Positions 35,431 through 43,899 of a stretch of DNA of 64,000 nucleotides are shown here, one piece after another (within the stretch, counting starts at the first letter, position 1; every line of letters starts with the position of its first letter). Under the pieces are notes generated by a model. The model was not told the DNA's origin. It made no database searches and was given only the letters and a program-made list of their open reading frames with translations. The stretch is from Gammaproteobacteria bacterium. GTDB lineage: Bacteria; Pseudomonadota; Gammaproteobacteria; Xanthomonadales; SZUA-36. The stretch covers positions 1-64,000 of the forward strand of contig JAJFLA010000056.1 in assembly GCA_021772935.1 (NCBI GenBank), given 5' to 3'. Position numbers and translations under genes: made by a program.

Positions 35431-36084
35431 TTAAAGTTGTTCTACTCCATCTTCTGTGGCTATCAAAACCAGGTCTGCCGGGCGTAAGGCAAACAGCCCA
35501 CAGGTCACCACGCCGGCCAGGTTATTGATGGTTTTTTCCATCCTCACTGGGTCGACCAGGTCGAGGTTATGGATATCAAGAATCCAGTTACCATTGTCGG
35601 TCGTAAAGCCTTCGCGCCATTGTGGCCGACCACCCAGTGCAACCATTTTTCGTGCGACCAGGCTGCGCGCCAAAGGGATGACCTCAAGCGGCAACGGAAA
35701 AGCACCCAACACATTGACCCGCTTGGTCTGATCAGCGATACATACAAATGTTTTGCTCGCGGCCGCAACAATTTTTTCCCGGGTCAATGCGCCACCGCCA
35801 CCTTTGACCAGACGTCGGTGTGCATCGAATTCGTCCGCACCATCAATATATACATCCAGGCCACCGGTTTGATTCAGATCCACAACTTCGATTCCGCCTG
35901 CCCGCAAAAGCACACTGGTGGCTTCGGAGCTGGATACCGCTGCTTCAATGCGGATACCACTGTTAATTAGTGCTTCAATAAAGCAATTGACAGTGCTACC
36001 TGTGCCGACACCGATAATGCTGTCAGGCCGGACATGCTCCAGTGCGGCTGTGCCGACCAGTCGTTTTAATTGAGACTGGTTCAA
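35431..36084 (-). CDS. rpiA: Ribose-5-phosphate isomerase A
   Basis: About 217 residues of RpiA. GVGTGSTVNCFIEAL, YIDGADEFD, VKGGGGALTREKI (with catalytic Glu/Lys) and CIADQTK are the active-site motifs. The enzyme interconverts ribose 5-phosphate and ribulose 5-phosphate in the pentose phosphate pathway. The frame is open to GTG 36114, but alignment with E. coli RpiA (TQDELKKAVG) indicates a start at TTG 36084, whose TTGA overlaps the stop codon of the EVE-domain gene. This would make translation coupled to that gene. The 3' end is convergent with the TlpA-like gene, 34 bp apart, without a clear terminator. Confidence 0.9.
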   Translation of the reverse strand: MNQSQLKRLVGTAALEHVRPDSIIGVGTGSTVNCFIEALINSGIRIEAAVSSSEATSVLLRAGGIEVVDLNQTGGLDVYIDGADEFDAHRRLVKGGGGALTREKIVAAASKTFVCIADQTKRVNVLGAFPLPLEVIPLARSLVARKMVALGGRPQWREGFTTDNGNWILDIHNLDLVDPVRMEKTINNLAGVVTCGLFALRPADLVLIATEDGVEQL

Positions 36085-36548
36085 GCTGCTTGCAACGACA
36101 TGATGTAATCCCACTGCTCGACGGCAACGGGCATTACAGACAAACGGTTTCCTCTGCGGATCAGAGGCAGATCGCCCAATACTTCGCCATGTTCCTTGAT
36201 GGTTCTGAGCGAAATCGGCTGATCCAGTTTGTGGGTCAGGCGGATATCCACCAGGAACCAGCGTGGGTTTTCGGGGTCGCTCTTTGGGTCAAAGTATTTG
36301 GCCTTCGGGTTGAAGGCATCAGGGTCCGGATAGGGTCCTGAAGCGATCTCAGCAACACCGACGATGGCTGGAATATCAGTGTTGGAGTGGTAAAAGAAAA
36401 CACGGTCACCTATTTGCATATCGTCACGCATGAAGTTGCGAGCCTGATAGTTGCGTACATGTTTCCACCAGCGTGTCTGGTCAGGGCATTCTGCAAGATC
36501 ATCAACACTGAAAACGATCGGTTCGCTTTTTACCAGCCAATGCTTCAT
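36081..36548 (-). CDS. EVE domain-containing protein
   Basis: 155 residues covering one EVE (PUA-like) domain: MKHWLVKSEP, the WWKHVRNYQARNFMR helix, RVFFYHSN and VGVAEI are the family signature, an aromatic cage that binds modified bases in nucleic acid. Bacterial stand-alone members occur near folate and nucleotide genes, as here between fau and rpiA. No enzymatic residues are expected. It is in a minus-strand operon with fau upstream (25 bp gap) and rpiA downstream (overlap). Confidence 0.9.
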   Translation of the reverse strand: MKHWLVKSEPIVFSVDDLAECPDQTRWWKHVRNYQARNFMRDDMQIGDRVFFYHSNTDIPAIVGVAEIASGPYPDPDAFNPKAKYFDPKSDPENPRWFLVDIRLTHKLDQPISLRTIKEHGEVLGDLPLIRRGNRLSVMPVAVEQWDYIMSLQAA

Positions 36549-36573
36549 TCAATTCTCCGGGCCATTACAATTA

Positions 36574-37179
36574 TCATTCGACAAATGTAAACCATCCGTG
36601 CTCATTTACAAGACCATGTAATGGAATATCCCACTTATTCGTGTCAATCAGGTCAATTTTCTGAAGACTGTAAGCAATACCCACCCTCAATGGTTTTTCC
36701 AGATCACGCAATGATTCGAGATGACGGTCATAGTAACCGGCACCCATGCCCAGGCGGTTACCAAGCTGGTCATAGCCCAGCAGTGGCATGATCAGCAGAT
36801 CAAAATCGGAAATCGACGTTGATGGGCTTGCTTCTGGTTCGAGGATGCCGTATTTATTTTTCGTCAGCAGAGTGTCCGCCCGCCACCAATGAAATTGCAT
36901 CGAAAAGTTGTCGCTTGTTGAGATTACCGGTAGTGCAAGCTCATGACCGTCAGCCATCAACTGCCTGCAAACTGGTGTGATGTCGGGCTCACCGTTACAT
37001 GGCCAATAACACGCGATCGAGTTGGCTTTTTGGGACTTGATCAGTTGCGATATATGTTGTTGTATCGATTCATCAAAACTGGTGCGCATATGGCTTGACA
37101 GACTTCGCCGCTTGCGGCGTAGTGCGCGACGTATGATTGATTTGGAATCGTTTGCGGATTGACCAGTGGGTGGAGGCAT
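36574..37179 (-). CDS. fau: 5-formyltetrahydrofolate cyclo-ligase
   Basis: 201 residues of the YgfA/MTHFS family. N-terminal Arg/Lys-rich ATP-binding segment (RRALRRKRRSLS), IACYWPCNGEPDI, and the signature MPLLGYDQLGNRLGMGAGYYDRHL for substrate and nucleotide binding. It converts 5-formyl-THF to 5,10-methenyl-THF using ATP. As in E. coli, it lies immediately downstream of the 6S RNA gene and on the same strand, so it is probably cotranscribed with it. ATG 37179 is the natural start. A candidate alternative start further upstream is not supported. Confidence 0.92.
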   Translation of the reverse strand: MPPPTGQSANDSKSIIRRALRRKRRSLSSHMRTSFDESIQQHISQLIKSQKANSIACYWPCNGEPDITPVCRQLMADGHELALPVISTSDNFSMQFHWWRADTLLTKNKYGILEPEASPSTSISDFDLLIMPLLGYDQLGNRLGMGAGYYDRHLESLRDLEKPLRVGIAYSLQKIDLIDTNKWDIPLHGLVNEHGWFTFVE

Positions 37180-37354
37180 GCGTGGACTGCTCTAGCTCGG
37201 ACTAGCGTGGCGTAACGTATAAATGGCACATATCAGCGTTGTGAGAAGTAGTTAGATGCAAGGTGGGTCTCGTAGGGAATGGCATGTCCTTTCCAGGAGG
37301 GGCCACACTAGCGTGACGCTGACAAGGTGAAAAATAGACGCGGTACAACGAAAA

Positions 37355-37541
37355 GGCCCTCCGTGGATGCCGCTGTGGACCTGATTACCTTGAACCAAAG
37401 GTTCAAGTGGGCCGGCTGTCTGCGCATCAGGCTTTTCGCACCAGGGCGAACATGCACAACAGCAGTCAGATATGCCACCCCGAAGTCACAAATTAGGGAC
37501 AAGGTATCTATCATGTCTACTGGCCAACACCACAGAGGGCA
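37355..37541 (-). ncRNA. ssrS: 6S RNA
   Basis: Between zapA and fau, the minus strand carries the conserved closing stem GCCCTCTGTGG (37530-37540) paired with CCACGGAGGGC (37356-37366, one G-U), giving a 187-nt RNA. Inside are the conserved 3' half CTTGAACCTTTGGTTCAAGG, GCGGCATC, and GCATGTTCGCCC followed by CGAAAAGCC, which align with E. coli 6S RNA. Gene order zapA-ssrS-fau is identical to E. coli. TAGAAT at 37548-37553 (minus strand) is a good -10 box six bases before the 5' end. 6S RNA binds sigma70 RNA polymerase and damps transcription in stationary phase. The T run after the stem may help end or process the transcript. Confidence 0.9.
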
Positions 37542-37558
37542 CCTTTATTCTAGACCAA

Positions 37559-37858
37559 TTATCCTTCGAGTGCATCATCGAGTTTATCGGCCAGCATGCG
37601 GATACGGCCATCGACTTTTTCCTGGCGATAGGTTTCGTTCTTTTGCAACTTGAGCAATTCATCAGACAGATTCAAGGCAGTCATTACGGCAATGCGCTCA
37701 AGTGTCATCAACCTGCCTGCACCTTTAATGGAGCGCATACGCTCATCCAGAAATATAGCAGCTTCTTTCAGTGCTTTACGCTCCTCTGCCTTACAAGCGA
37801 ACTGGTATTCCCGGTCAAGGATGGAGACAGAGATGGGTTCAGATGATGATTTGTCCAC
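37559..37858 (-). CDS. zapA: Cell division protein ZapA
   Basis: 99 residues. The N-terminal part (EPISVSILDREYQFACKAEERKALKEAAIFLDERM) is the ZapA globular domain, then RIAVMTALNLSDELLKLQ and a C-terminal coiled coil. ZapA dimers and tetramers crosslink FtsZ filaments at the Z-ring. The stop codon is 18 bp upstream of the 6S RNA 5' end, so the ssrS promoter overlaps the end of the gene. It follows the small coiled-coil gene at 37865 with a 6-bp gap, so the two are one operon. Confidence 0.9.
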   Translation of the reverse strand: MDKSSSEPISVSILDREYQFACKAEERKALKEAAIFLDERMRSIKGAGRLMTLERIAVMTALNLSDELLKLQKNETYRQEKVDGRIRMLADKLDDALEG

Positions 37859-37864
37859 GTTTCT

Positions 37865-38086
37865 TCAGGTCTGTTCCAATCCTTTGAGACGATTGATCAT
37901 AGCCTCAATTTTGGTGCGGGCTTCATCATTTTTGACCACCAGTGAGGCACGCTCTGTTACCAGGGTATCCTGGCGTACGTGTAAAGACTGATTTTCTTCA
38001 CGAAGCTTCTGAATTTGACTTAGCAGGTTCCGCAGTTGCGTTTCGAGCCGTTGAAGGTCTTTGTCGGTTTGTTCTATGGAGTCCAT
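37865..38086 (-). CDS. Small coiled-coil protein (TIGR02449-like), upstream of zapA
   Basis: 73 residues, almost entirely heptad-patterned (LQRLETQLRNLLSQIQKLREENQSL), so a coiled-coil dimer. Small proteins of this kind precede zapA in many gammaproteobacteria outside the enterics and are annotated as TIGR02449 or ZapB-like. Position 6 bp before zapA suggests a partner of ZapA in division, which is inference. It is divergent from ygfB, with about 150 bp between them for both promoters. Confidence 0.7.
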   Translation of the reverse strand: MDSIEQTDKDLQRLETQLRNLLSQIQKLREENQSLHVRQDTLVTERASLVVKNDEARTKIEAMINRLKGLEQT

Positions 38087-38238
38087 AGCAACACTATAAT
38101 TTGGTGGCTAATAGGGGTCAATCAGCAATGTGGATATCCGCAGGATTTAATCATCCTGCTTTGAAGCCAACCACCCAACTGATAACATCGCTTCTTTCAG
38201 GGTTTGTTTATACACCCTCAATTTCAAAAGATTAGAGA

Positions 38239-38808
38239 ATGACAGTTATGAGTGCAACGCGCCTACCTGATTTTGAACACACGCTGGCCATTGCTCAAGG
38301 CAACCTTGAGGCTCCTGAACTGGCGGAGTGTCATGGTGTTGCCTGCGGCTTGTTGTGTCGGCAATCGGATGCCAGTCCAGCGGTGTTTGTCAGTTTGCTT
38401 GATATGCTTGAACTGGTAAAAGTCCCGGGAGAGGGGCTCAAAATATCATTGCAAGAGCTGTTAGATTCAAGCAGGGAGCAATTGGCGGATGAGGACATGG
38501 CTGTATCTTTGTGGTTGCCGAACGACAATGAGACGCTGGAAGACCGGACCATGGCGCTATCACAATGGTGCAGCGGGTTTCTCGCAGGCCTTGGCAGTGG
38601 TGGTGGCGATACCTTAAAAGCCATGTCTGAAGAAGCCAATGAAGCATTGAAGGACTTGCAACAGATATCTGCAGCAGACGTGGCTGATACATCGGAAAGC
38701 GAAGAAGAAGAACAAGCATTTGTAGAAATTATTGAATATATTCGCGTTGTAATTTTGCTGATAAGGGAAGACCTTCGTGGCCCTGATGGACAAGATCTAG
38801 TTCACTGA
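38239..38808 (+). CDS. ygfB: YgfB (UPF0149) family protein
   Basis: 189 residues. LAECHGVACGLLCRQ near the N-terminus, WCSGFLAGLGSGGG in the middle, and the acidic helix ending in EIIEYIRVVILLIREDL are family features of the helical YgfB fold. In Pseudomonas a YgfB homolog affects antibiotic tolerance via AmpDh3, but its biochemical role elsewhere is not known. It heads the operon ygfB-pepP-ubiH-ubiI in E. coli order. ATG codons at 38239 and 38248 are both possible. Confidence 0.88.
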   Translation: MTVMSATRLPDFEHTLAIAQGNLEAPELAECHGVACGLLCRQSDASPAVFVSLLDMLELVKVPGEGLKISLQELLDSSREQLADEDMAVSLWLPNDNETLEDRTMALSQWCSGFLAGLGSGGGDTLKAMSEEANEALKDLQQISAADVADTSESEEEEQAFVEIIEYIRVVILLIREDLRGPDGQDLVH

Positions 38809-38841
38809 AGACCGCATAAATAAAGAGACCGGAACAACGTC

Positions 38842-40149
38842 ATGATCAAACAAAAAGAATTTGCAAAACGCCGCCTCCAGTTAATGGGGGTCGCTGGCGC
38901 TGGGTCCGTCATCATCGTACGCGCGGCTGCGCAAAAGGTTCGTAACAACGATGTGCACTACCCCTATCGTCAGAACAGTGATTTTTTATACCTGAGTGGG
39001 TTTTCGGAACCTGACGCGATGATGGTGTTGCTACCGCAGGAGAAGGGATCTCGTTCAATTCTTTTTTGTCGAGCGAGGGATAGTCATCGTGAAATGTGGG
39101 ATGGCCTGATGACTGGGACTGAAGGTGCAGTCGAGCAATTTGGCTTTGATGAGGCTTTCCCTATTGGCGAAATGGAAAAGCGCCTGCCTCAATTGCTGCG
39201 TGGCTGTGAAAGGATTTATTATGATCTCGGCAAAGACCCGGATTTTGACCAGGTTCTGATTGGTTGGATGAATGACTTTCGCGCCAAGACCCGAAAGAAA
39301 TTTCTTGCCCCTGATGAGATCGTTGCGCTTGATCATAGTCTTCATGAAATGCGTCTGTTTAAGAGTCGTACAGAAATTACCGCCATGAGAAAATCAGTGC
39401 GCATTGCGGCCAAGGCCCACCAGCGTGCGATGCAAGTTTGCAAGCCAGGTATGAATGAAGCGGAAATTCATGCGGAGTTGCTGCATACGTTTACAAGTAA
39501 TCAGTGTGAAGCCTCTTATATTCCTATCGTTGGTGGCGGTGTCAATGCGTGCGTGCTGCATTACATTTCCAATCGTGACCCGCTCAACGACGGTGATCTG
39601 TTGCTGATTGATGCTGGCGCTGAATACGATGGCTATGCCTCGGATATTACCCGCACATTCCCGGTCAATGGGAAATTCAGTGGGCCACAAAGAGATCTTT
39701 ATCAGGTAGTGCTGGCGGCACAACAAAAAGCCATAGACGTGGTTCGTGCGGGTAATCCCTGGGATCATGTACATGAAACAGCAGTACAAGTCGCAACCGA
39801 GGGCATGATTGACCTGGGTATCTTGAAAGGCAGTCTCGACGAAGCGCTGGAAGAGGAGTATTTCAAAGATTATTACGTACATAACACAGGCCACTGGCTG
39901 GGCCTGGATGTACATGATGTGGGCGAGTATGAGATTGACGGTCACTCGCGAGTGTTGGAACCCGGAATGGTTTTAACCGTGGAGCCGGGGATATATATCC
40001 CGAAAAATGCCACCGCTATCGATGAAATCTGGCGTGGCTTGGGGATACGTATCGAGGATAATGTTGCGGTGACCAGGGATGATGCAGATATATTGTCCTC
40101 CGATATTTGCAAGACCATGGAGGATATTGAAGAGTTGATGGCATCATGA
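38842..40149 (+). CDS. pepP: Xaa-Pro aminopeptidase P
   Basis: 435 residues. The N-terminal AMP_N domain is followed by the pita-bread metallopeptidase domain with the metal ligands in LIDAGAEYDGYASDITRTF (two Asp), HNTGHWLGLDVHD (His), VEPGIYIP (Glu) and GIRIEDN (Glu). It removes N-terminal residues before proline using two Mn ions. It ends in ATGA, overlapping ubiH, and belongs to the conserved ygfB-pepP-ubiH-ubiI block. Length and motifs match E. coli PepP. Confidence 0.93.
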   Translation: MIKQKEFAKRRLQLMGVAGAGSVIIVRAAAQKVRNNDVHYPYRQNSDFLYLSGFSEPDAMMVLLPQEKGSRSILFCRARDSHREMWDGLMTGTEGAVEQFGFDEAFPIGEMEKRLPQLLRGCERIYYDLGKDPDFDQVLIGWMNDFRAKTRKKFLAPDEIVALDHSLHEMRLFKSRTEITAMRKSVRIAAKAHQRAMQVCKPGMNEAEIHAELLHTFTSNQCEASYIPIVGGGVNACVLHYISNRDPLNDGDLLLIDAGAEYDGYASDITRTFPVNGKFSGPQRDLYQVVLAAQQKAIDVVRAGNPWDHVHETAVQVATEGMIDLGILKGSLDEALEEEYFKDYYVHNTGHWLGLDVHDVGEYEIDGHSRVLEPGMVLTVEPGIYIPKNATAIDEIWRGLGIRIEDNVAVTRDDADILSSDICKTMEDIEELMAS

Positions 40150-41363
40150 GTTTGACCTGTGATGTGGCAATTGTTGGCGGCGGCCTTGCCGGGGCCAGTC
40201 TGGCAGTTGCGCTGGCGCCGTTGGGTTATGACATCAAAGTAATCGAGGCTGTTGCCTACAAGGCAAGCGAGCAACCCAGTTATGATGACCGGACCTTGGC
40301 GCTTAGTCACAGTTCATGCCGGATTCTTTCCGGAATAGGTTTATGGGAAAAGCTTGAAGCGGACGCAACGGCTATTCGCAAGATTTATATCACCGAGTTG
40401 GCGCGCCCGGGACGGGTCGTGCTGGATTCGGTTGAAATGGGATTAGCAGCGTTTGGTCATGTGGTCGAGGCGCGCAGGTTTGGTGCTGCGGTAACGCAGC
40501 TGTTGCAGGAGACCGTCAATATTGGCCTTATTAGTCCTGCCAGTGTCAGTGATATTACAATAGGTGACACAAAGACTGTTTTAAGTCTTGAGTCCAGTCG
40601 TGGCACTGATGAGTTGGAAGCACGTCTGGTGGTGGCCGCTGACGGCGCCAATTCTTTCATCAGGCGTCATTTACAGATACCCACACACAGTCGGGATTAT
40701 GGTCAGACTGCCGTAATCTGCAATATCACACCGGAAAAACCTCATAAAGGACAAGCTTTTGAATGCCTGACGAATACCGGGCCGTTCGCGGTGCTACCGC
40801 ACACGGGCAACCGATGTGGGCTGGTCTGGTCGGTTGCCAGTGAAAAAGCAGCTGAGATATTGGATCTGGATGATGCCACCTTCCTGTCATGTGTAGAAAA
40901 ACGCTTTGGAAACCAATTGGGTGCATTCACAAAAGCAGGTAAACGTACGGCCTACCCGTTGAAACTGGTGCGCGCGAAGGAAGATATCCGCGAGCGTTTG
41001 GTTCTGCTGGGCAATGCGGCCCACGCCATCCACCCGATCGGTGCTCAGGGTTTTAACCTGGCATTAAGGGATGCAGCGGTGTTGGCAGAAGTGTTGGCTG
41101 ATGACGATCAGCATGATCCAGGTGAAAGCGGGCTTCTACATACATACAGTCAATGGCGTCAACAGGATCAGCGTGGCACGATTGCGACTTCAGATGGCAT
41201 GACGCGGCTTTTCTCCCACCCTTCTCTACTGGCGGCCGGTTTACGTACAACAGGTTTGATCGCACATGCACTATTGCCATCCCTGCGTCGCAGGTCAGCG
41301 ATCAAGGCGATGGGTTATCGTGGCAGGGTTCCCCGGTTAGCGCTGGGCGAACCGCTAGCATGA
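40146..41363 (+). CDS. ubiH: 2-octaprenyl-6-methoxyphenol hydroxylase (UbiH)
   Basis: 405 residues of the aromatic flavoprotein hydroxylase family: VAIVGGGLAGASLAVAL at the N-terminus (FAD), the DG motif VVAADGANSFIR in the middle, and LGNAAHAIHPIGAQGFNLALRDA (GD-like FAD motif) near 295. UbiH-type enzymes hydroxylate the ubiquinone ring with O2 and NADPH. The GNAAH instead of GDAAH form is common in UbiH. It overlaps pepP and the next hydroxylase gene by 4 bp each. Presence shows an oxygen-dependent ubiquinone pathway, so the organism respires aerobically at least in part. Confidence 0.88.
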   Translation: MSLTCDVAIVGGGLAGASLAVALAPLGYDIKVIEAVAYKASEQPSYDDRTLALSHSSCRILSGIGLWEKLEADATAIRKIYITELARPGRVVLDSVEMGLAAFGHVVEARRFGAAVTQLLQETVNIGLISPASVSDITIGDTKTVLSLESSRGTDELEARLVVAADGANSFIRRHLQIPTHSRDYGQTAVICNITPEKPHKGQAFECLTNTGPFAVLPHTGNRCGLVWSVASEKAAEILDLDDATFLSCVEKRFGNQLGAFTKAGKRTAYPLKLVRAKEDIRERLVLLGNAAHAIHPIGAQGFNLALRDAAVLAEVLADDDQHDPGESGLLHTYSQWRQQDQRGTIATSDGMTRLFSHPSLLAAGLRTTGLIAHALLPSLRRRSAIKAMGYRGRVPRLALGEPLA

Positions 41364-42592
41364 GTATTTCACATTACGATGTAGTTATTATTGGTGCAGG
41401 CATGGTTGGTGCCACACTGGCCAGTTTGCTTTCCCGTAGCGGTTTCACCGTGGCGCTGATAGAAGCTTATAAACCTGAGCCGTTTGATACCGAGGCTGAA
41501 GTCGGTTTGCGTGTATCAGCTATTTCACCTGGCTCAGCGGCAATTTTGGAACAGGCGGGGGCATGGCAGCAAATCAGCACACAACGGTCCCGGCCGTATC
41601 GACGTATGCAGGTTGAAGACGGTGTGGAGTTGGACCCTCTTCTATTCGACGCGCCTCAATTCAACTTGCAAAGCTTGGGTACTATCGTTGAAAACGCGTT
41701 GCTGCAGTGGTCTGTTTGGCAGGTGGTCAGCTCGGCTGGACTGGTGGATATATATTGCCCAGACCAGCTTGATAACATCGAATTTTCAACGCAACAGAAC
41801 CATGTGTCGCTTAAAAGTGGCAAGGCAATAACTGCCAGTCTGGTGGTGGGTGCTGACGGTGCTGCGTCCGGGGTGCGCAAGGCCTTGGGTATTCGCCAGG
41901 ATCATTACGCCTATAATCAACATGGTCTGGTCGCGGTTGTGGGTAAACATAAGCCCAATCCGGGAGTGGCTTGGCAACGATTTTTACCGGGTGGTCCCCT
42001 GGCTTTTTTACCACTTGACGACGGACGTTCATCTATCGTTTGGACACGACCGTCAGCCGAGAGTGAACATCTGCTGGCAATGAGTACAGAAGAGTTCATC
42101 AAGGAACTGGACACAGCCAGTAGTGGTTGGTTGGGCCGGGTTGAGTCTTGTGGGCCGCGGGCAGCTTTCCCATTGAGCATGCGCTTGAGCGAGTCTTACG
42201 CCGCACAGCGCACAGTGTTGGTCGGAGATGCAGCACATGTCGTTCACCCATTGGCTGGTCAGGGTGTAAACCTTGGCTTTGCGGATGCAGCTGGCCTGGT
42301 TGAATCAATGATTAGCGTACGTTGCGAGGGTGGTGACTTTGGTTCAGCGACCATGCTGCAAAAATACGACCGCTGGCGCCGTTCAGAATCCGAAGCAATG
42401 GCATTTGGCATGCATGCCTTACGCAGTCTGTTCAACCTGGATGGGTTGTCTCCCTTACGGCGCGTGGGCTTGGCGCTGGTTAAACGCAGCTGGACCATCA
42501 AAGACATATTTTTGCAGCGAGCGGCCGGGGTAGGAAAAAACGCACCACAACTGGCGAGGGGTGTGAAGCTTCGGGACTTAATGCAGCGGTGA
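41360..42592 (+). CDS. ubiI: UbiI/VisC-type ubiquinone hydroxylase
   Basis: About 410 residues in the same family as the preceding gene: DVVIIGAGMVGATLASLL, VVGADGAASGVRKALG and LVGDAAHVVHPLAGQGVNLGFADA (the classical GDAAH motif). E. coli UbiI performs the C5 hydroxylation of ubiquinone and lies in the same place, directly after ubiH. The frame is open from 41153 within ubiH, but the ATGA overlap at 41360 and the FAD motif near residue 10 fix the start. UbiF/UbiM-like specificity cannot be excluded without alignment. Confidence 0.85.
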   Translation: MSISHYDVVIIGAGMVGATLASLLSRSGFTVALIEAYKPEPFDTEAEVGLRVSAISPGSAAILEQAGAWQQISTQRSRPYRRMQVEDGVELDPLLFDAPQFNLQSLGTIVENALLQWSVWQVVSSAGLVDIYCPDQLDNIEFSTQQNHVSLKSGKAITASLVVGADGAASGVRKALGIRQDHYAYNQHGLVAVVGKHKPNPGVAWQRFLPGGPLAFLPLDDGRSSIVWTRPSAESEHLLAMSTEEFIKELDTASSGWLGRVESCGPRAAFPLSMRLSESYAAQRTVLVGDAAHVVHPLAGQGVNLGFADAAGLVESMISVRCEGGDFGSATMLQKYDRWRRSESEAMAFGMHALRSLFNLDGLSPLRRVGLALVKRSWTIKDIFLQRAAGVGKNAPQLARGVKLRDLMQR

Positions 42593-42665
42593 GACGGTTT
42601 TTCAACAGGCAATGAAGACCGTGCCTGGTTTAAATAGTCAGCACCATCAAGCAAATTGATCTATA

Positions 42666-42877
42666 TTAAGGAACCTCTGATTTATTCTGAACGAAGTAGA
42701 TTGTGATTCAAAATGTACAGGTTCAAGGCGCGAATCGCACGTAATAGCTAGCTATTGCGAAGATTTGCACCAAGAGTAGGCGCTTGAAGCGACGCGGAAA
42801 CTGGACATTTTGGACGCACCAAGAGAAGGCGCCCTTAGGCGAGATACGATTTCATGAATAGATCAGAGGCTCCTTAA
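42666..42877. repeat. 212-bp MITE-like element with 22-bp terminal inverted repeats
   Basis: The left end at 42666-42687 (TTAAGGAACCTCTGATTTAT and two more bases) and the right end at 42856-42877 are inverted copies matching at 20 of 22 positions. The ends share the outer TTAA, which may be a target duplication or part of the repeat. The middle has no ORF. It has a 14-bp palindrome AATAGCTAGCTATT at 42743-42756 and GC-rich pieces. It lies between ubiI and the cysteine synthase gene, 32 bp before the latter, and fills most of that 316-bp interval. It is best explained as a non-autonomous mobile element; a partial end is seen near 20978. Confidence 0.7.
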
Positions 42878-42908
42878 CTTTTTACAAAGATTAAAAAAGG
42901 ACAGCACT

Positions 42909-43862
42909 GTGATCTATAGCAATATTCTGGAAACCATTGGCAACACGCCCGTTGTAAGTATCAACCGTCTCGCACCTGAAGGCATTAACATGTATGTGAA
43001 GGTGGAAGCCTTTAACCCGATGGCTTCGGTCAAGGACAGGTTGGCCATTGGCATCATTGAGGATGCAGAGCGTAAAGGTTTGCTAAAACCCGGACAGACA
43101 GTTGTCGAGGCTACTTCTGGAAATACAGGTATTGCGTTGGCCATGGTCTGCGCAGTTAAAGGCTATCCTTTTGTAGCGGTGATGGCTGAGTCGTTTTCCA
43201 TAGAGCGTCGGAAATTAATGCGTGCATTGGGTGCTCGCGTGGTGCTGACCCCGGCAGCAGAGCGTGCAACCGGTATGTTGCGTGTTACCAAGGCGCTTGC
43301 CAAAAAACATGGCTGGTTTATGACCGAACAGTTTGACAATCAGGCCAACCCGGATTACCACCGCAATACGACAGGGCCGGAAATTATTCGAGATTTTGCC
43401 GGGCGACGTCTGGATTATTACGTTTCCGGCTGGGGTACCGGTGGCACTATCACTGGTACAGGTGAGATTATCAAACTGGCGCGACCAGAAGTTCAGGTAA
43501 TTGCCACGGAGCCTGAAGGGGCGGCGATGTTAAATGGCAAAGAATGGGCACCCCATAAAATCCAGGGATGGACACCCGACCTCATCCCTTCTGTACTGGA
43601 CCGGGAAGTTATTGATGAAGTACTGACCGTAACCGATGATGAAGCGATAGCCACAGCGCAAGCTCTGGCGACAGAGGAAGGTATATTCTGTGGGATTTCA
43701 TCGGGCGGAACCTTTGCAGCGGCACTGAAAGTAGCCGCACGCGCCGAGCCGGGTTCGGCCATTCTGGCGATGTTGCCGGATACAGGTGAGCGCTACCTGT
43801 CAACACCGTTGTTCGAGGGTGTGAAGGAAGGTGGGGATGACGAATTGCTGGAGGGGTTGTAG
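42909..43862 (+). CDS. cysK: Cysteine synthase (CysK-type)
   Basis: 317 residues of the O-acetylserine sulfhydrylase family: ETIGNTPVVSINRL, FNPMASVKDRLAIG with the PLP Lys, EATSGNTGIALA (substrate loop), GWGTGGTITGTG (phosphate loop) and GISSGGTFAAAL. SIERRKLMRALGARVVLT and HKIQGW resemble CysK more than CysM. It forms cysteine from O-acetylserine and sulfide. GTG start after AGGA nine bases upstream. The 212-bp repeat element directly upstream may supply or disturb its promoter. It is convergent with oxyR, 37 bp apart. Confidence 0.85.
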   Translation: MIYSNILETIGNTPVVSINRLAPEGINMYVKVEAFNPMASVKDRLAIGIIEDAERKGLLKPGQTVVEATSGNTGIALAMVCAVKGYPFVAVMAESFSIERRKLMRALGARVVLTPAAERATGMLRVTKALAKKHGWFMTEQFDNQANPDYHRNTTGPEIIRDFAGRRLDYYVSGWGTGGTITGTGEIIKLARPEVQVIATEPEGAAMLNGKEWAPHKIQGWTPDLIPSVLDREVIDEVLTVTDDEAIATAQALATEEGIFCGISSGGTFAAALKVAARAEPGSAILAMLPDTGERYLSTPLFEGVKEGGDDELLEGL

Positions 43863-43899
43863 CCTGTTGGTCGTTTAAATATTGGTACCGCCCATAACA

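Noticed and set aside
36085-36114. GTG 36114 as rpiA start
   Set aside because: It lies inside the EVE gene and adds ten residues not seen in RpiA; TTG 36084 with a TTGA overlap fits better, though it is not proven.
41153-41359. N-terminal extension of the UbiI-type protein
   Set aside because: The extension overlaps ubiH out of frame; the ATGA at 41360 directly precedes the FAD motif.
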